In this document: positions 1 through 12,900 of the stretch, piece by piece
Position numbering within the stretch: the stretch's first letter is position 1
Layout of the letters: each line of letters begins with the position of its first letter
Source of the DNA: Cenococcum geophilum 1.58
Lineage: Eukaryota > Ascomycota > Dothideomycetes > Gloniales > Gloniaceae
Direction: 5' to 3'
NCBI GenBank assembly: GCA_001692895.1
Contig: KV748209.1
Span: 744,001-808,000 of the forward strand
DNA length: 64,000 bases
Position numbers and translations under genes: made by a program
The notes under the pieces: generated by a model
The model's input: the letters and a program-made list of their open reading frames with translations, nothing else
Databases searched by the model: none
Told to the model about the DNA's origin: nothing

Positions 1-358
1 AAATAGGTTGGTTAAGATAATATAGAAGGCGCTAAAACCGATTAAGTTATAAAATAAGCGGTAGCTAAGTTACGTAGTTATATTATAAGTTTAAAATATA
101 GGAATATAGAAATATAGAAATATAGGATATACTAATATACTAACGTATTAACGTACTTAGTATATTTCTTAGGCGCAGTATTATATATTTAAAGGACCAT
201 AGTCCCTACCTGAATAGTTCTCTTCTTTATAGTAAATCTTAGAATATAATTAGAGTTAATTTATTAGGCAATCTACTTTACTAATTATATTTATATTATT
301 AACTATTCTATACTTATATACCTAGCCTATTAATAAGTTTACTGTGGTATTTTCTATA
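1..358 (+). repeat. Partial LTR, K-family gypsy (plus orientation)
   Basis: This matches, with heavy divergence, the LTR of element K at 44998-45421 and 59733-60156. The best-kept part is the stretch around 186-358, which corresponds to the last 180 bp or so of the K LTR. The first bases of the LTR lie outside the window. The same repeat appears reverse-complemented at 1249-1648. It is an old, RIP-worn fossil with no coding content. Confidence 0.75.
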
Positions 359-1248
359 AGGCTTTATTACACTTACCACTAAAGTAGTAAGCTTTTAGCG
401 CGCTATAGAATTTATACTAACTGACTGTTAATTAACTGTAACTACTTTATACGCTAATTAACTACTTATATTATTAGCTTCTTAGTAGTTACGCTGCTAG
501 CGTCGCTAACTATTAGATATACTGGACTATATTACCTATAGTAATATAATCGTTACGGCTATTTAGTTATCTAGGTTCTATTTATGTCTTATAAAAGCGT
601 CCATACGATTTATAATGCCTAGCCTATATATAATTAGGAAGTTAAACTAAGATAGAATATCCATTTAGCGCGCCTACTAGGCTATAAGGGCCTTTGTTAT
701 TATAAAATATTCTAAGGCCTTATAATTAGAAACTACTTAAATAGGCTTAGGGGTCCCTTTTAGCTATACTTATTAGTGCTAAAAGCTAGAAATAATAGCT
801 AGTATTTATTTATTATAAATTAGGTAGTTTAGCCTAGCATCTACTATAGTCTTTAAATAGTAAGTAATAGGGTGCTATTCTCTATCTATCTACCCCCAGA
901 AATAAATGCCAGCTATAATACTGTTTAAAGTATTGGTTTTTAGTACTAAGGGCTATTTTAGGTTAAAGTAGGCGAGTAAAGGAGTAAAGACTAGTCGTTT
1001 CTTAAGCTCATTAAAGGCTTACCTTTATATTTATATATTATATTATAATATGTATAATACTGTTTATATAGCCCACTAGGCCATAGCGCTATAGTTCTAT
1101 ATATATAAATCCTTCCTAGGTAGCTTAATATATACTAGTAACTAAATAGACACTCTAACCTATTTTTAAATACTAAGGAAGCTACTAGTTATTAGTGTTT
1201 CTATTTTAGTATTTTACTTTATAATATATAGTTTATATAGTAAAGCCT
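359..1248 (-). mobile_element. Gypsy pol fragment (RNase H region, C/D-like) between inverted LTRs
   Basis: About 530-1020 matches, on the minus strand, the RNase H part of pol in elements C (about 21180-21650) and D (about 23600-24090). The match stops abruptly near 1024, so only a few hundred bases of a C/D-like element remain. The rest (359-480 and 1030-1248) is AT-rich, and I can assign nothing there. The fragment sits between two K-family LTRs in opposite orientation. It is a broken fossil with no boundary repeats visible. Confidence 0.7.
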
Positions 1249-2215
1249 TATAGGAAATACTACAGTAGACTTATTAATGGGCTGGGTATATAGATAAATA
1301 TAATAATAAGATTTAACTATAGAGTAAGTGCTTAATAGATTAACTCCGATTATATTCTAGGATTTACTATAATAAGGGGAACTATCTAATGTAGAAACTA
1401 TAGTCCTTTAAATATATAATCTAACTCCTAAGAAATATACTAAGTATATTAAGTACGCTTAGTATATAGGTATAAGTATATATGTATGCTTAGTACGTTA
1501 AGTACGTAGGCCTTATAACCTTATTATATAACTTAGCTACCCCTTATTCTATAGTTTAACTAATTTTAGCGCTTCTTACGCTTTTACTATTAGTCTATTT
1601 ATATTCTCTATTAGTAGTTATATTACTACTAATATAAAGTCCGTAATACTATCCCCTTTCTCTCTATCTTTGTCCTTAAAGATATCTTATATCTCTAGGT
1701 TGTTTATTAGAGGTGTGGTATTCCTATCTTTAATTTAATAACCTTTATTATTCCTAATACCTCCTATTAATTTCTTATAATCTAAACGTTATAAATAATT
1801 ATTTTTACTGGTCCTATTATTATATAAAATTATACTAATATATTTTTATTGTATAGAGAAGAAGTTAGTATATATTATAATTGCGGCTCCGTCTAGTTAC
1901 TAACCTTCTTCCTATAATAAATGTATAAAATTAAATATACAGTTATCTTACAATATTTAATCTATCTTTAACGCTAAGTATATACACCTTATTATTCTCT
2001 ATAAGCGTTTAATGCCTTGTCTAATTTACTATAAGGTTTTATATTTAATCTAAGGCTAAGCGCCTAGAGGGTAAGATATTCTTTACGCTTGCCGATATAT
2101 AACGCCTTTATACTAAAGAGTCCCGGATACTTAACGCTTAACTAACTACTTACGCTTAGTTATACCATCTGAAGAAGGTTTATAAGAAGGTTTATTTAAA
2201 AAATAGAAGCTTATT
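1249..2215 (-). mobile_element. 3' end of a K-family gypsy element (minus)
   Basis: An LTR at 1249-1648 is the reverse complement of the 1-358 LTR and a diverged copy of the K LTR. Directly inside it (1649-1680) is a pyrimidine-rich run that, on the minus strand, is the purine tract expected next to a 3' LTR. The stretch 1690-2200 resembles the 3' end of K (about 59150-59720) in reverse. At about 2215 the similarity switches sharply to the RT of the E/J family, so this element is truncated there. Old fossil. Confidence 0.7.
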
Positions 2216-2640
2216 AAATAAGGCCTTACTAAGTATTTAAAGAGTCCCAAATATATACAAAAAGCTATATGCTTCTTATCGCCTTTATAAACGCGAATTT
2301 AATTAAAGGTAGCGACTATATTAAGCTTTGTAAAATATTATGCCTTTATTAAATAGTTAAGCGTTTCCTAAAGTAGGGGAATTAAATATTAGTATTAAAT
2401 TGTAATTACGTTTAGAGCTTAATAATTAATATAGAATCTTAAGCCTCCTCCTAGCTTTTAATAAATAGTATAGGTAAGACGAATAGGGATTAACTAAGGC
2501 AAATAAATCCTTTTCCTAAATGCCTATTAAGGTATTATCGCATTGTAAGCAGTTCATTCTATATTATACCATATAGCAGACTAAACTTTAGTGTTATACT
2601 AGGCTTAAGTTTTATCTTAAAATTATACTTATCTTAGTAC
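2215..2640 (-). pseudogene. RT fragment of element J
   Basis: Matches on the minus strand the RT part of element E at about 44605-44990, with long near-identical runs. It belongs to a Ty3/gypsy Pol and is a broken remnant. The following 2640-3053 and 9143-9353 should hold the RT-gag linker and protease region of the same element, but I cannot recognise motifs there. Confidence 0.6.
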
Positions 2641-3053
2641 GGGGATAGTTAGTTTATAAAAAATTTTTAACATATTAATTAGATTTTAATACTCTTTAGA
2701 TATAATAGATTAAGGATTAATATATTATTTTAGTTCTAGCGCCTTTTTAATATCTTCTATTATTATAGCGAAGATTTTATAATTGTATCTTCTTACTAAT
2801 AAAATTAATGGCGCGGCCTATATTATACAAATTTTAAAAGGTTTTAATAAATTATCTTTGCATTCTTTGCTATAATTAGTAGTTATAGCTTTATTATATT
2901 AGTTTAAGGTTTATAGAAAGGGCAATTTATATTATAATAAATTTAAATAGTTGTATATATATTTATAAGGCAAGTAGTATTTTAAGTAATAACTTTAGCA
3001 GTAGGTTATATGGAACTTTAGTATTTCTCTAACCTAACAAATTAAAGGGTTAT

Positions 3054-3226
3054 TGTTGGTGTCACAGGGTAACTTACTAATGCTACTTAAGTAGATATAG
3101 TGAATATTGGTTACAAAGCTTATTATTTAGAATCAGGGGGTAGGTAAGGAACCTAAGGTTCCTCACCACGCTAGTGCCGCGGCGATACGTGACGATATGT
3201 AACGACCGCTTGCCTTATTCCTAACA
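3054..3226 (-). repeat. 3' LTR of copia A
   Basis: 173 bp, pairing with 8970-9142. On the plus strand it starts TGTTGG and ends CTAACA. It contains a short palindrome (AACCTAAGGTT) and a GC-rich core (CTAGTGCCGCGGCG) that is shared with the LTRs of element B. Confidence 0.92.
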
Positions 3227-3370
3227 CTAGCAACTCTTCTTTTATAGTTGCCATCTATATACACTTATAGATTACTACTATATAAAGATATAAAACTAAG
3301 GAAAAGAAGAAGAAGAAATAAAGGGGAAGAGGTAGCGTAGGTAGATATACGGGTTCGTATAAAGATGTCA

Positions 3371-3566
3371 GTTCCGCTTACCGCTCTTAGCCGAGCTAAT
3401 GGCGATTTTCTATCCTAGGGATGGAAAATCCTAATTGGCCAGCTTAACGAATAGCGTTAGTAGAACTCCATACCGCTACCTAAATTAATTAGGCGCGGCG
3501 CTCTTAGTAAGAATCTAACTAATTAAATAACTTTAACTGGCGGTTAAAGTTCTATAAGATCTTAAC
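3371..3566. repeat. Two-palindrome module, copy in copia A 3' region
   Basis: Palindrome 1 at 3404-3430 (half-site GATTTTCTATCC with its mirror) and palindrome 2 at 3529-3551 (AACTTTAAC mirrored around a GC centre). It lies between the end of the RNase H coding region and the 3' LTR. It is a close homologue of the copy in gypsy H at 35724-35925, over the whole span and in the same orientation. Confidence 0.8.
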
Positions 3567-3599
3567 TTCTCTAAATTTCCCTTTTAACCTAACCTTTAA

Positions 3600-6500
3600 C
3601 TTATATACGTAGAGTATTTATATTAACGAACGTCTCTAGTGCCTTATTTGGGTTTACCTTTATTATTATATCTACTAGGTTATTTTAGCCATTAATCTAT
3701 TGGATCTTAAAGAGTTCTTAACGCTTATAAAACTGCTAAAATGCTATAATATTAATTATAAGGCGCTTCTTCTTTATAGTATTAAGCTTAACTAAACACT
3801 TATAGAGGGAATATAAGTCGGTGTATACAATTATAGGGATAATAGGAAGTTTAAGTTAATCTATAATTATCTTAAGGGTAGTTCCAATTACAATTGCTAT
3901 ATTAACTCCATTAACTATTCCATATATCTCTAACGCTAGAACGCTTTAAGTAACGCGTTTGCTCTTAGTTAAGCTCTAATAGATAAAATTGCCGTAGATC
4001 GTAAAGTTATTCTCTCTAGTAGATTTATTTGCTATAATAATCTTATATCCTAGCTAGGAGCTAAAATCTTTATTATTTACGAATAATCTATTAACAAACA
4101 TAAATAGCTTAGCAGTAGGAAGATTAATAGGCACGTAAAGTAGTCCCTAATTAAGATAGTTTATTTGCCAGGAAAGACGCTTATTTAAGTTAAAAATATT
4201 ATCCTTAGTTGGTTTCTGGTATTAGGCGGCAATAGAGAGATTAAAGAAAGCTTTAGGTTGACAGATAGAAGCCATATAAGCTCTATAAGCGCGTTACTCT
4301 ACGTATCCTTACTTTAGAGAATTAACGTTAATAACGTTAATCTTCTTACCTTAACCTTTCTGGCGTAGGGCAATAAAATCCTTATTTAGGGAAATAATGC
4401 ATCCATTAAAGAGTAATAGTATTATTAAATTAAGTCTTTCCTTTGGCTTTACTATAAGGTTTGCCTTTACTAGCTTATCTTCTTTAAGAGCTAAGAATTA
4501 GTCGTCTCCTAAGATAATTATATTGTCTGTTTATATGCCAATAATTCTAAATAGAGTTCCTATAGCTGTAATAAGGAAGCAGGGATTAAATATAGAAGTA
4601 GTCATTAAAAGCTTCTCTTTATAGTGCTTGCTGTAAGTAGCCTACTAATAAGTTCCTACCTCTGCGATTCTATATAGTGGCTTAAGCACAACTATAATTA
4701 TATCTTCGGGATATTAGTGGCAAATTTGCTCTAAAAGGTATACCAGTATTAAGCGCTAAAGGTGTATCTCTAATTAGGTATAGGCCTAGGTAATATCTTA
4801 TAAATAAACCGCCATTTTATTCTTTATTAAGGAGGGAGCTAGCGCAATAATAACTTGCTAACTAGCTCGTTAAATTATAGGGGATTATATAAAAATCACT
4901 TCCTTACTATCGTCGTTATAACCTTAAATAACTAGCCTTAACTTCTCGAATGGGGTATTAATAGCTTTGCTTTTAATCTTATTAACTATTCTTAACCTAA
5001 ATATGCGAACCCCATTAAACTTAGTAGGGTTATACTTCTTAAACTTAAAGACTCCTCTTATAATAAGACTATTAATCTCCTACTTATTAGATGCTTAGAA
5101 AGGAGCTCCTAGAGTTATAATACGGCCTTCCTTTTAGAGCTGTTTTGCGAGCTTAAAGTTAGCCTTCTCTTTAGCTGTTATAAAGGCCATTATCAGCTCG
5201 ACTCTATTCTTAATAGCGGTAATAAGTTGCTCTTTAAAATCGACAAGGTATTAGCGGTTTTGTGATCCCTTCGGGCGACCTCTACCGCGTTATAGTTGTG
5301 GCGTATCTACTACAGTTATATTAGGGTCGTAGTTACCTTCTAGGGCACGTTAATCGTGGTTCTCCTCTAGGGTATTTTCTGGGGTATCTTTTAAGGTATC
5401 CTATAAAGGCTTAGAACTATTATCTTTATAATAAGGCTTAATGACAGTTAAACGGAATTAAGTAGGTCTATAGGGCATCTAAAGAGTATAAGTCTAACTA
5501 TTAATTATAATAAGTTTATATAGGCCTAATTATCCTCCCTTTTTACGCTATACGCGTACCTTAGATTGGAGTGGCAGATTAAGCGTAGTTAAGGTGTTTA
5601 GGCCATTTCTTATTCCTAGTATGTTGTTAATTTAGCGCGTAGCGTAGAGACATTGCACCTCCTTCGTTACCTTGTGAATTGCCTTAGCTCGTTATATAAT
5701 AAAGGGAGATAGTAGAGAATTATTAGTTATTTAAGGGTAGGCGCTAAAGACTAGTAACGTAGGTACGAGCCTATCTAGGCTAGCGGTATTGTTAATAGCC
5801 TTAACAGCCATCTATAGGATAAGCTCTTTGCTAGCACCCTCTAGTTTTAAAGAAATGATCTTATATACGCGGCGTAATAGTGTATAATATCGTTCTACCT
5901 TTCTAATACTATTATGTGCCTTAACGGGGACTTCCTTAACCTTAATTATTATTGCCTTTGCCTATTATTAAAACTCTATAGATAAGAAGTTCTTTCCTGT
6001 GTTATAAACGATTTAATTAGGGGGTCCTAGGTAGATATTAATCTAGCATAATTAAAGAGTATCCTATGCGTTCCTAGCTAATATATCTTTTAAAAAGCGT
6101 GCGGCTTAGAAGGAGGTTAAGAAGTTAATAACTTAGAGTACTAGCTTACTGCTAAGATATATAACATCCATAATAATATAGAAGTTGAAGTTATAGTTAT
6201 CTTTAAGGGTAAACTTAAATCGGCTAAGGGACTTCTGGTTTATTTAGTAGTAATAGTAGTACTTTATAAGATATTTAATCGCCTTAACCTTAACTTTATA
6301 ACCTACTTATTAAAGAACCCTAAGCAATTAGTAAACGGATAAGTGGCTAAAACGACAATATAGTTAACGTAGCTCTAACTCGGTCAAATAACTCTAAGTA
6401 ACGCTCCTTTCTAGCTATTAAAGGAGCAACTAAAGGTAACCCCACTTGCGTACAACGGGCATTTAATTATCTCCCTAAATAAGCATATTCTTAAGGTTAT

Positions 6501-8577
6501 TAAGCTTAACACCTAATTTATCTATATCTTAGATGCAGAATAGGAACGGGGTATTCGCGGGAATAATATAGAAAGTAATATATCCTAACGGGGTTTGGAC
6601 CTTAATTATGCTAAGAAAGATTATAGTACCCTTACTAAAGTAAATTATATATTAGCCTACTATTAATTAGTTAATCTAGACAGAACTATTAAGCTACTAA
6701 AGAGCTCAGACTTAAGGTTCTCCTACTATAGATACTTCTGCGGCTCTAGTATCTAGTATAATACCATAAAAGACGTTCGCTAAGTATCTGTTATTAAAGG
6801 AAAACGCGGAACTTTCCTTTAGCTTATTAAAGATATTTAACCTTATAACAGAATAGAGCGTAGATTAGTTATTAAGGACAGCAACGGTTTATGCGCTATT
6901 TACCTTACTATACTTGGTAAAGTATTAGTTGGGAAAGTAGTCCTTAATTTCTATATCCATAAGGAGCTATTCAGCCTTATTAATCTTACCCTTAAGATCT
7001 TCTTCGCCTTTATATTAAACCAGAAAGCTTTAGAAGTAGGCTATAGTGACTTCTTAGTTTCTAATGTTTTATATACTCTAGCGAAACTTATTATATACCT
7101 CCTTTCGTTTATTAAGGGGGTGTCTAGTTAACTAGTAATTTGGCTTCTTATAAACGTAGCATTTCTTCTACCAATTATTACGAAATAAACCTCCATAAGG
7201 ACCTCCATAATTGCTTTATAGTTAATATTAATTATACCCTCTATTATATCCCCTACCACAACCACCATATATTTAATTAGTCCAGTTATAATCGTATTGG
7301 TTAGCCGGGTTAATTAAAGTAGGTTAGAGTTAGGCGTTAAATTACTATACTTCTTAAGAGCGTAGGGCGGTGCCGATAGAGAATCTTAATTAAGTATATA
7401 CTCCTTTATAAGTACTTATAGAGTTAAAGAGAGTAAGGTTATATTCTTTAACACCTTAGCATACGCTAATAACTTAATTATATAGGCTAAAGTCCTCTTA
7501 ATATGATTTAAATAAACCACACTAAATTATCTAGAGTTAATTAAAGAGCTTTTAAAGATAATCGAGTTAAGAGGCACCTGGGTTTATAGCAATAATTCTT
7601 AGAAAGGTAGTCTCTCTTTACTCCGATATATACTACTGCTTATTCTCCTTTATTTTAAAGTGGCATCTTATTTCATATATTATTTGGTTAAAATTATATC
7701 CTTTTTCTACCAAACGATTATAATAGAAGGTACTAGCTCGGCCCTTAAGTATAACTAAATAAGTAATGTGGTATTAATTGGGTTCTAGTTTAACCTTCTA
7801 GCAATAGTTATAGAAGATACGTAACTTTAAATTAAGGATATTATACAGTTCTCTACTAAACTTCTTCTCCTATTCTAAATAGAGCTTTATAAGCTCTATA
7901 AGCATTTTTAAGGTGCCTCTAATTGGTGTTTAGCTGTATTATATTATAGGCTGCGATAGTAACGTAGATCTAATTAGTAGAGTTTAAAGGTTATTAGACC
8001 GCGAAGTAAGGGGATCTTGCGCTTATTAGGGGTTGTTAATTAAGGCTATAGGTTAAGCTAGTTAATATAGGGGAGTTAAAGATAGAGGTGGAGGCGATAA
8101 ATATAGAATATTAGAACTTATGCCTAGAGCAATAGAGTTAAAACGCGTCTCTAGTAGTGTATTACTTAGGTTCCATCGTAATTTAAGCTTCTTTATAGTG
8201 CGTAGTTAGTGCTCAATCTCTTATGGAGTCTATTTATGCTCTTCCTTTACATTAATAACGTATTCCTAAATATTGTCCCTAATACTACCCCTATCTATAG
8301 GGACAAATACTCTATACTCTTAAAGGAAGTTATAGAAGTCCTATACGATATCTTTATTTATAGAAACCTATATTTCCTTTATCCATCTAATAAAGTCCTC
8401 CTTTATATAATACCATAGCGCGGTATTATCGTATTTACTATCTTTATAGTGTTCTATGCGGTATACTAAGAATCTATTTAGGTCCTATTGCTTAGCGGTT
8501 ACAAAGTTAGTTACGGCTCTATCCTATATCTCTGGGTTAATATCTTTCTTATACTTCTTCGGATAGGTTAACGCCAT
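3600..8577 (-). pseudogene. Gag-Pol relic of copia A
   Basis: Minus-strand coding remains in Ty1/copia order: Gag from an ATG at about 8577, then protease, IN (roughly 5600-6900), RT (about 4150-5300) and RNase H (about 3640-4150). The RT end and RNase H part align with the same regions of element B, where copia-type phrases such as GIIGMQTDDTLILGD-like residues and a final RNase H ending in a NPADAMTK-like motif can be read. It is broken many times by RIP and cannot give a functional polyprotein. Confidence 0.8.
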
Positions 8578-8969
8578 AGTAGGTAGAATTGACGAGGTGT
8601 TATACGTTAAAGGTAGGTAGGATTTTCGGTTTTATAGGATCTTATAGGTTTACTATCCAAAGGTAGGCAATTTAAGATGTTGTTTGACGCGTTTTGGACA
8701 TTAACTTGGGACCTTAGGTTTAGTAACACTTCTAACCTAAAGTACTTAACCAAATCTTTATAAACGTAATTGTTCTATATAATGGACGCAACTTAGTATC
8801 TCCTAGTACTTAGTGACACTTCTATTACTAGTTTTCCGCAAGTCTAAGGTAGTACAGTATCGCCAGGATCCATTCCATATGAGCGCATATAGCACCCCTA
8901 CACAAGATTATCTCTTCTATCAATAACCTAGCTGCTCTATGGTTGACTATATATTCAACCACTAATCAG

Positions 8970-9142
8970 TGTTAGTGTTATAGGGTAACTTACCAATGCT
9001 ACTTAAGTAGACATAGTAAATGTTAGTTGCAAAGCTTATTGTTTAGAATTAGGAGGTAGGTAAGGAACCTAAGGTTCCTCACCACGCTAGTGCCGCGGCG
9101 ACACGTGACGATACGTAATAACCGCTTGCCTCATTCCCGACA
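8970..9142 (-). repeat. 5' LTR of copia A
   Basis: 173 bp, ending CCCGACA on the plus strand, followed by the target duplication gttat. It is the partner of 3054-3226, with only transitions separating them. Confidence 0.92.
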
Positions 9143-9353
9143 GTTATATTATTTTAGCTATTTATATCTAAGCATTACTTTATATTATTTTAAGGGTGTT
9201 ATAAATAGGGAAATATATTTAAGGTATTTACTTATATGCATTTTTATAAGAGTATAATATATTAGTTTACTATATATTAAGGATTTACTATTAAAGCCTT
9301 ATAGGGCTTACCAAGTTTCTCTAAGTTTAAGTATTAGGTTTTTATATAGTTTA
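9143..9353 (-). other. 211-bp spacer between copia A and B (part of element J)
   Basis: AT-rich remnant of the element J interior lying between two independent insertions. It begins with A's duplication gttat and ends with B's duplication gttta. No motif could be assigned. Confidence 0.6.
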
Positions 9354-9520
9354 TATTAGGAATAAGGCAAGCGGTCGTCACGTAACGCCGCGGCACTAGC
9401 GTGGCGAGGAGTCTTAGGCTCCTCGCCCTTCCTTATTCTAATTAATAAGCTTTATTAACTAACATCACTATAACCCTACTCGAGTCGTCATTATTGGTAA
9501 GTCACCCTATGTAACTAATA
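9354..9520 (+). repeat. 5' LTR of copia B
   Basis: 167 bp, partner of 15172-15338. It contains a palindromic GAGGAGTCTTAGGCTCCTC core and a GC-rich CCGCGGCACTAGCG block shared, reversed, with the A LTRs. Confidence 0.92.
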
Positions 9521-9949
9521 CTGATTAGTAGTTAAATACATAGTCAACTATAGAGCAGCTAGGTTTTTAAATAAAAGAGACAGTCTCGTATAGGGGTGCT
9601 ATATACGCTTATATGGAATGGATCCCGGCGACACTGTGCTACCTTAAACTTACGGAAAACTAGTAATAGAAGTGTTACTAAGTACTAGGAGATACTAAGT
9701 TGCGTTTATTACGCAGAACAATTGCGTTTATAAAGATTTGGTTATACTTTAGGTTAGAAGTATTACTAAACCTAGGGTTCTAAGTTAACGTCCGAAACGC
9801 GTTAAACGATATCTAAAACGCGTCAAACAACATCTCGAATTGCCTACCTCTTAACAGCAAACCTACGAGATCCTACGAAACCAAAAATCCTACCTACCTT
9901 TAACGTACAACACCCCGTCGATTCTATACCTACTATAGCGTTAACCTAC

Positions 9950-12900
9950 CTAAAGAAGTACGAGAATAATATTAACCTAGAGATATAGAATAGAGATATT
10001 AGCCCTATAACTACTAAGCAATAGGACCTAAACGGATTCCTATTATACTATATAGCACACTATAAAAATAGCGAATATAATAATACTATACTATAGTATT
10101 ATATAAAGGAGGACTTTGTTAAATAAATAAAGGAAATATAGACTTTTATAAAGAAGGATATTATATAAGACTTCTATAACTTCTTACGGAAGTATAAAGT
10201 ATTTATACCTATAGACGGGGGTACTATTAAAGACAACATTTAGGAGTAGGTTATTAATATAAAAGAAGAACATAAATAAACTCTATAAGAGATTAAGCAC
10301 TAACTACGCACTATAAGGAAGCTTAATTCACGATAGAATCTAGGTAATATACCTCTAGAGATAAACCTACCTCCGCCTTTAACTCCTCCGTATCTAATTT
10401 AACCTATAGCCTTAACGTTAGATACTATACCTTAATAAGAGCAGACACAGGATCCTATTGCTTTGCGATTTAACAACCTTTAGGCTCCACCAACTAGACC
10501 TATATCCCTACTATAGCCTATAATATAACTCCTACCTCCTCTATTTTAATCTTAAATTAGAGGTAGTTTAAAATTACTTATAGAGCTTACAAAGCTCTAT
10601 TTAGATTAGGAGAAGAAGTTTAGTAGGGAATTATATAATGTTCTTAATTCAAAACTATATATCTTCTATAACTATTACTAAAAGGTAGGAATAGAGTCTA
10701 ATTAATACTATAACGCCTATTCCATTATACTTAAGGGCCGAGCTAGTACCTTCTATTATAATTATTTAATAGGAAAAGGATATAATTTTAACTGCATAAT
10801 ATATGAGTTAAGATACTATTTCGAAACAGAAGAGAATAAGTAGCAGTATATATTAGAATAGAGAGAGACTACCTTTTTAAGGATTATTACTATAAACCTA
10901 GGTGTCCCTTAGCTTGATTATCTTTAAAAGCTCTTTAATTAACTTTAGATAATTTAGCATAGTTTATCCAAATTATATTAAGAGGACTTTAGCCTATATA
11001 ATTAAGTTATTAGCGTATGCTAAAGTGTTAAATAATATAACCTTACTCTCTTTAATCCTATAAATACTTATAAAGGAGTATATACTTAATTAAGATCTTC
11101 TATTAGCACCGCTTTACGCTCTTAAGAAGTATAGCAATTTAACACCTAACTCTAACCTACTTTAATTAACCCGCCTAACTAATATAATTATAACTAGACT
11201 AATTGAATATATAGTGGCTAGGGTAGATAATACGGTAGAGGGTATAATTAATAACTATAAGGTAAAGGCGGAGGCCCTTATAGAGGTTTATTTTAAAGTA
11301 ATTACTAAAAAAAGTACTATGTTTATAAGAAACCGAATTGCTAGTTAACTAGGCATTTTTTTAATAAGCGAAAGGAGGTATATAATAAGTTTCGCTAGAG
11401 TATAAGAAACGTTAGAAATTATAAGGTTACTATAGTCTACTTCTAAAGCTTCCTAGTTTAATATAAAGGCGTAGAAGATCTTAAGGATAAGGTTAATAAG
11501 GCTAAATAGCTCCTTATAGATATAGAAATTAAGAACTACTTACCTAACTAATACTTCACTAAGTATGGTGAGGTAGATGGTATATAAATTATTACTATTC
11601 TTAATAACTAATTTACGCTCCATTTTACTACGAAGTTAAATATCTTTAATAAGCTAAAGGAGAGTTCCGCGTTCTCCTTTAATAATAAATACTCGGTAAA
11701 CGTCTTTTATAGTATTATACTAGATATAGAAGCCGTAGGAGTATCTATAGNANNAGAACCTTAAGTTTAAGCTCTTTAATAACTTAATACTTCTATCTAG
11801 ATTAACTAATTAACGGTAGGCCAATATATAATACGTTTTAGTAAGGGTACCGCAATCTCTTTTAGCACAGTTAGGGTCTAAACCCCCTTAGAATACATTA
11901 CTTTCTATATTATTCCCGTAAATACTCTATTTCTATTCTATATTAGGGATATAAATAAATTAGGCGTTAAGCTTAATAACCTTAAGAATATACTCGTGCA
12001 GGGAGATAATTAGGTGCCTATTATACGTAAGTAGGGTTACCCTTAGCTGCTCCTTTAATAACCAGAAAAGAGTATTGCTTAGAGCTATTTAACTAAGTTA
12101 AAGTTACGTTAATTACACCGTTATTTTAGCTACCTATCCATTTACTAATTACTTAGGGTTCTTTAGCGAGTAGGCTATAAAGTTAAAATTAAGGCAATTA
12201 CGCATCTTATAAAGTACTATTATTACTACTAAATAAACCAGAAGTCCCCTAGCCGATTTAAGTTTACCCTTAAAGATAACTACAACTTTAACTTTTATAT
12301 TATTGTTAACGTTATATATCTTAGCGGCAAGCTAGTACTCTAAGTTATTAACTTCTTAACTTTCTTCTAAGCCGCATAATTCTTAAAGGATATATTAGCT
12401 AGGAACGTATAGGATACCCTTTAATTATGCTAAATTAATGTCTACCTAAGACTCCCTAATTAAATCGTCTATAATATAGAAAAGAACTTCTTATCTATAG
12501 AGTTTCGATAATAAATAAAGGTAATAGTAATTAAGGTTAAGAAAGTCCCTGTTAAGGTATATAATAGTATTAGAAAAGTAGAGCAATATTATATACTATT
12601 ACGCCGCGTATATAAGATTATCTCCTTAAAACTAGAGGACGCTAGTAAAGAACTTACCTTATAAATAGCTGTTAAAGCTATTAATAATTCTACTAGCCTA
12701 GATAGACTTATGCCCATATTACTAGTCTTTAGCGCCTACCCTTAAATAACTAATAATTCTCTACTATCTCCCTCTATTATATAATAAGCTAAGGCTATTT
12801 ACAAGGTAATAAAGGAGGTATAACGTCTCTACGCTATATACTAGGTTAATAACGCACTAGGAATAAGAAATGGTCTAAATACCTTAACTACGCTCGATCT

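Larger units (their letters stand above)
3054..9142 (-). mobile_element. Ty1/copia element A (minus), full length with LTRs
   Basis: A 6089-bp element bounded by 173-bp LTRs (3054-3226 and 8970-9142) and a perfect 5-bp target duplication gttat (3049-3053 and 9143-9147). The coding strand is minus: gag begins near 8577, and RT and RNase H lie at about 3600-5200. It is a sister of element B, which lies head to head with it 211 bp away. The LTR differences, about twenty, are all transitions as far as I can read, which fits RIP rather than simple age. Its frames are broken in many places. Confidence 0.93.

Noticed and set aside
8209-8418. Open frame of 69 codons on the plus strand
   Set aside because: It lies opposite the gag of copia A (minus strand) and its composition is that of an AT-rich shadow frame.
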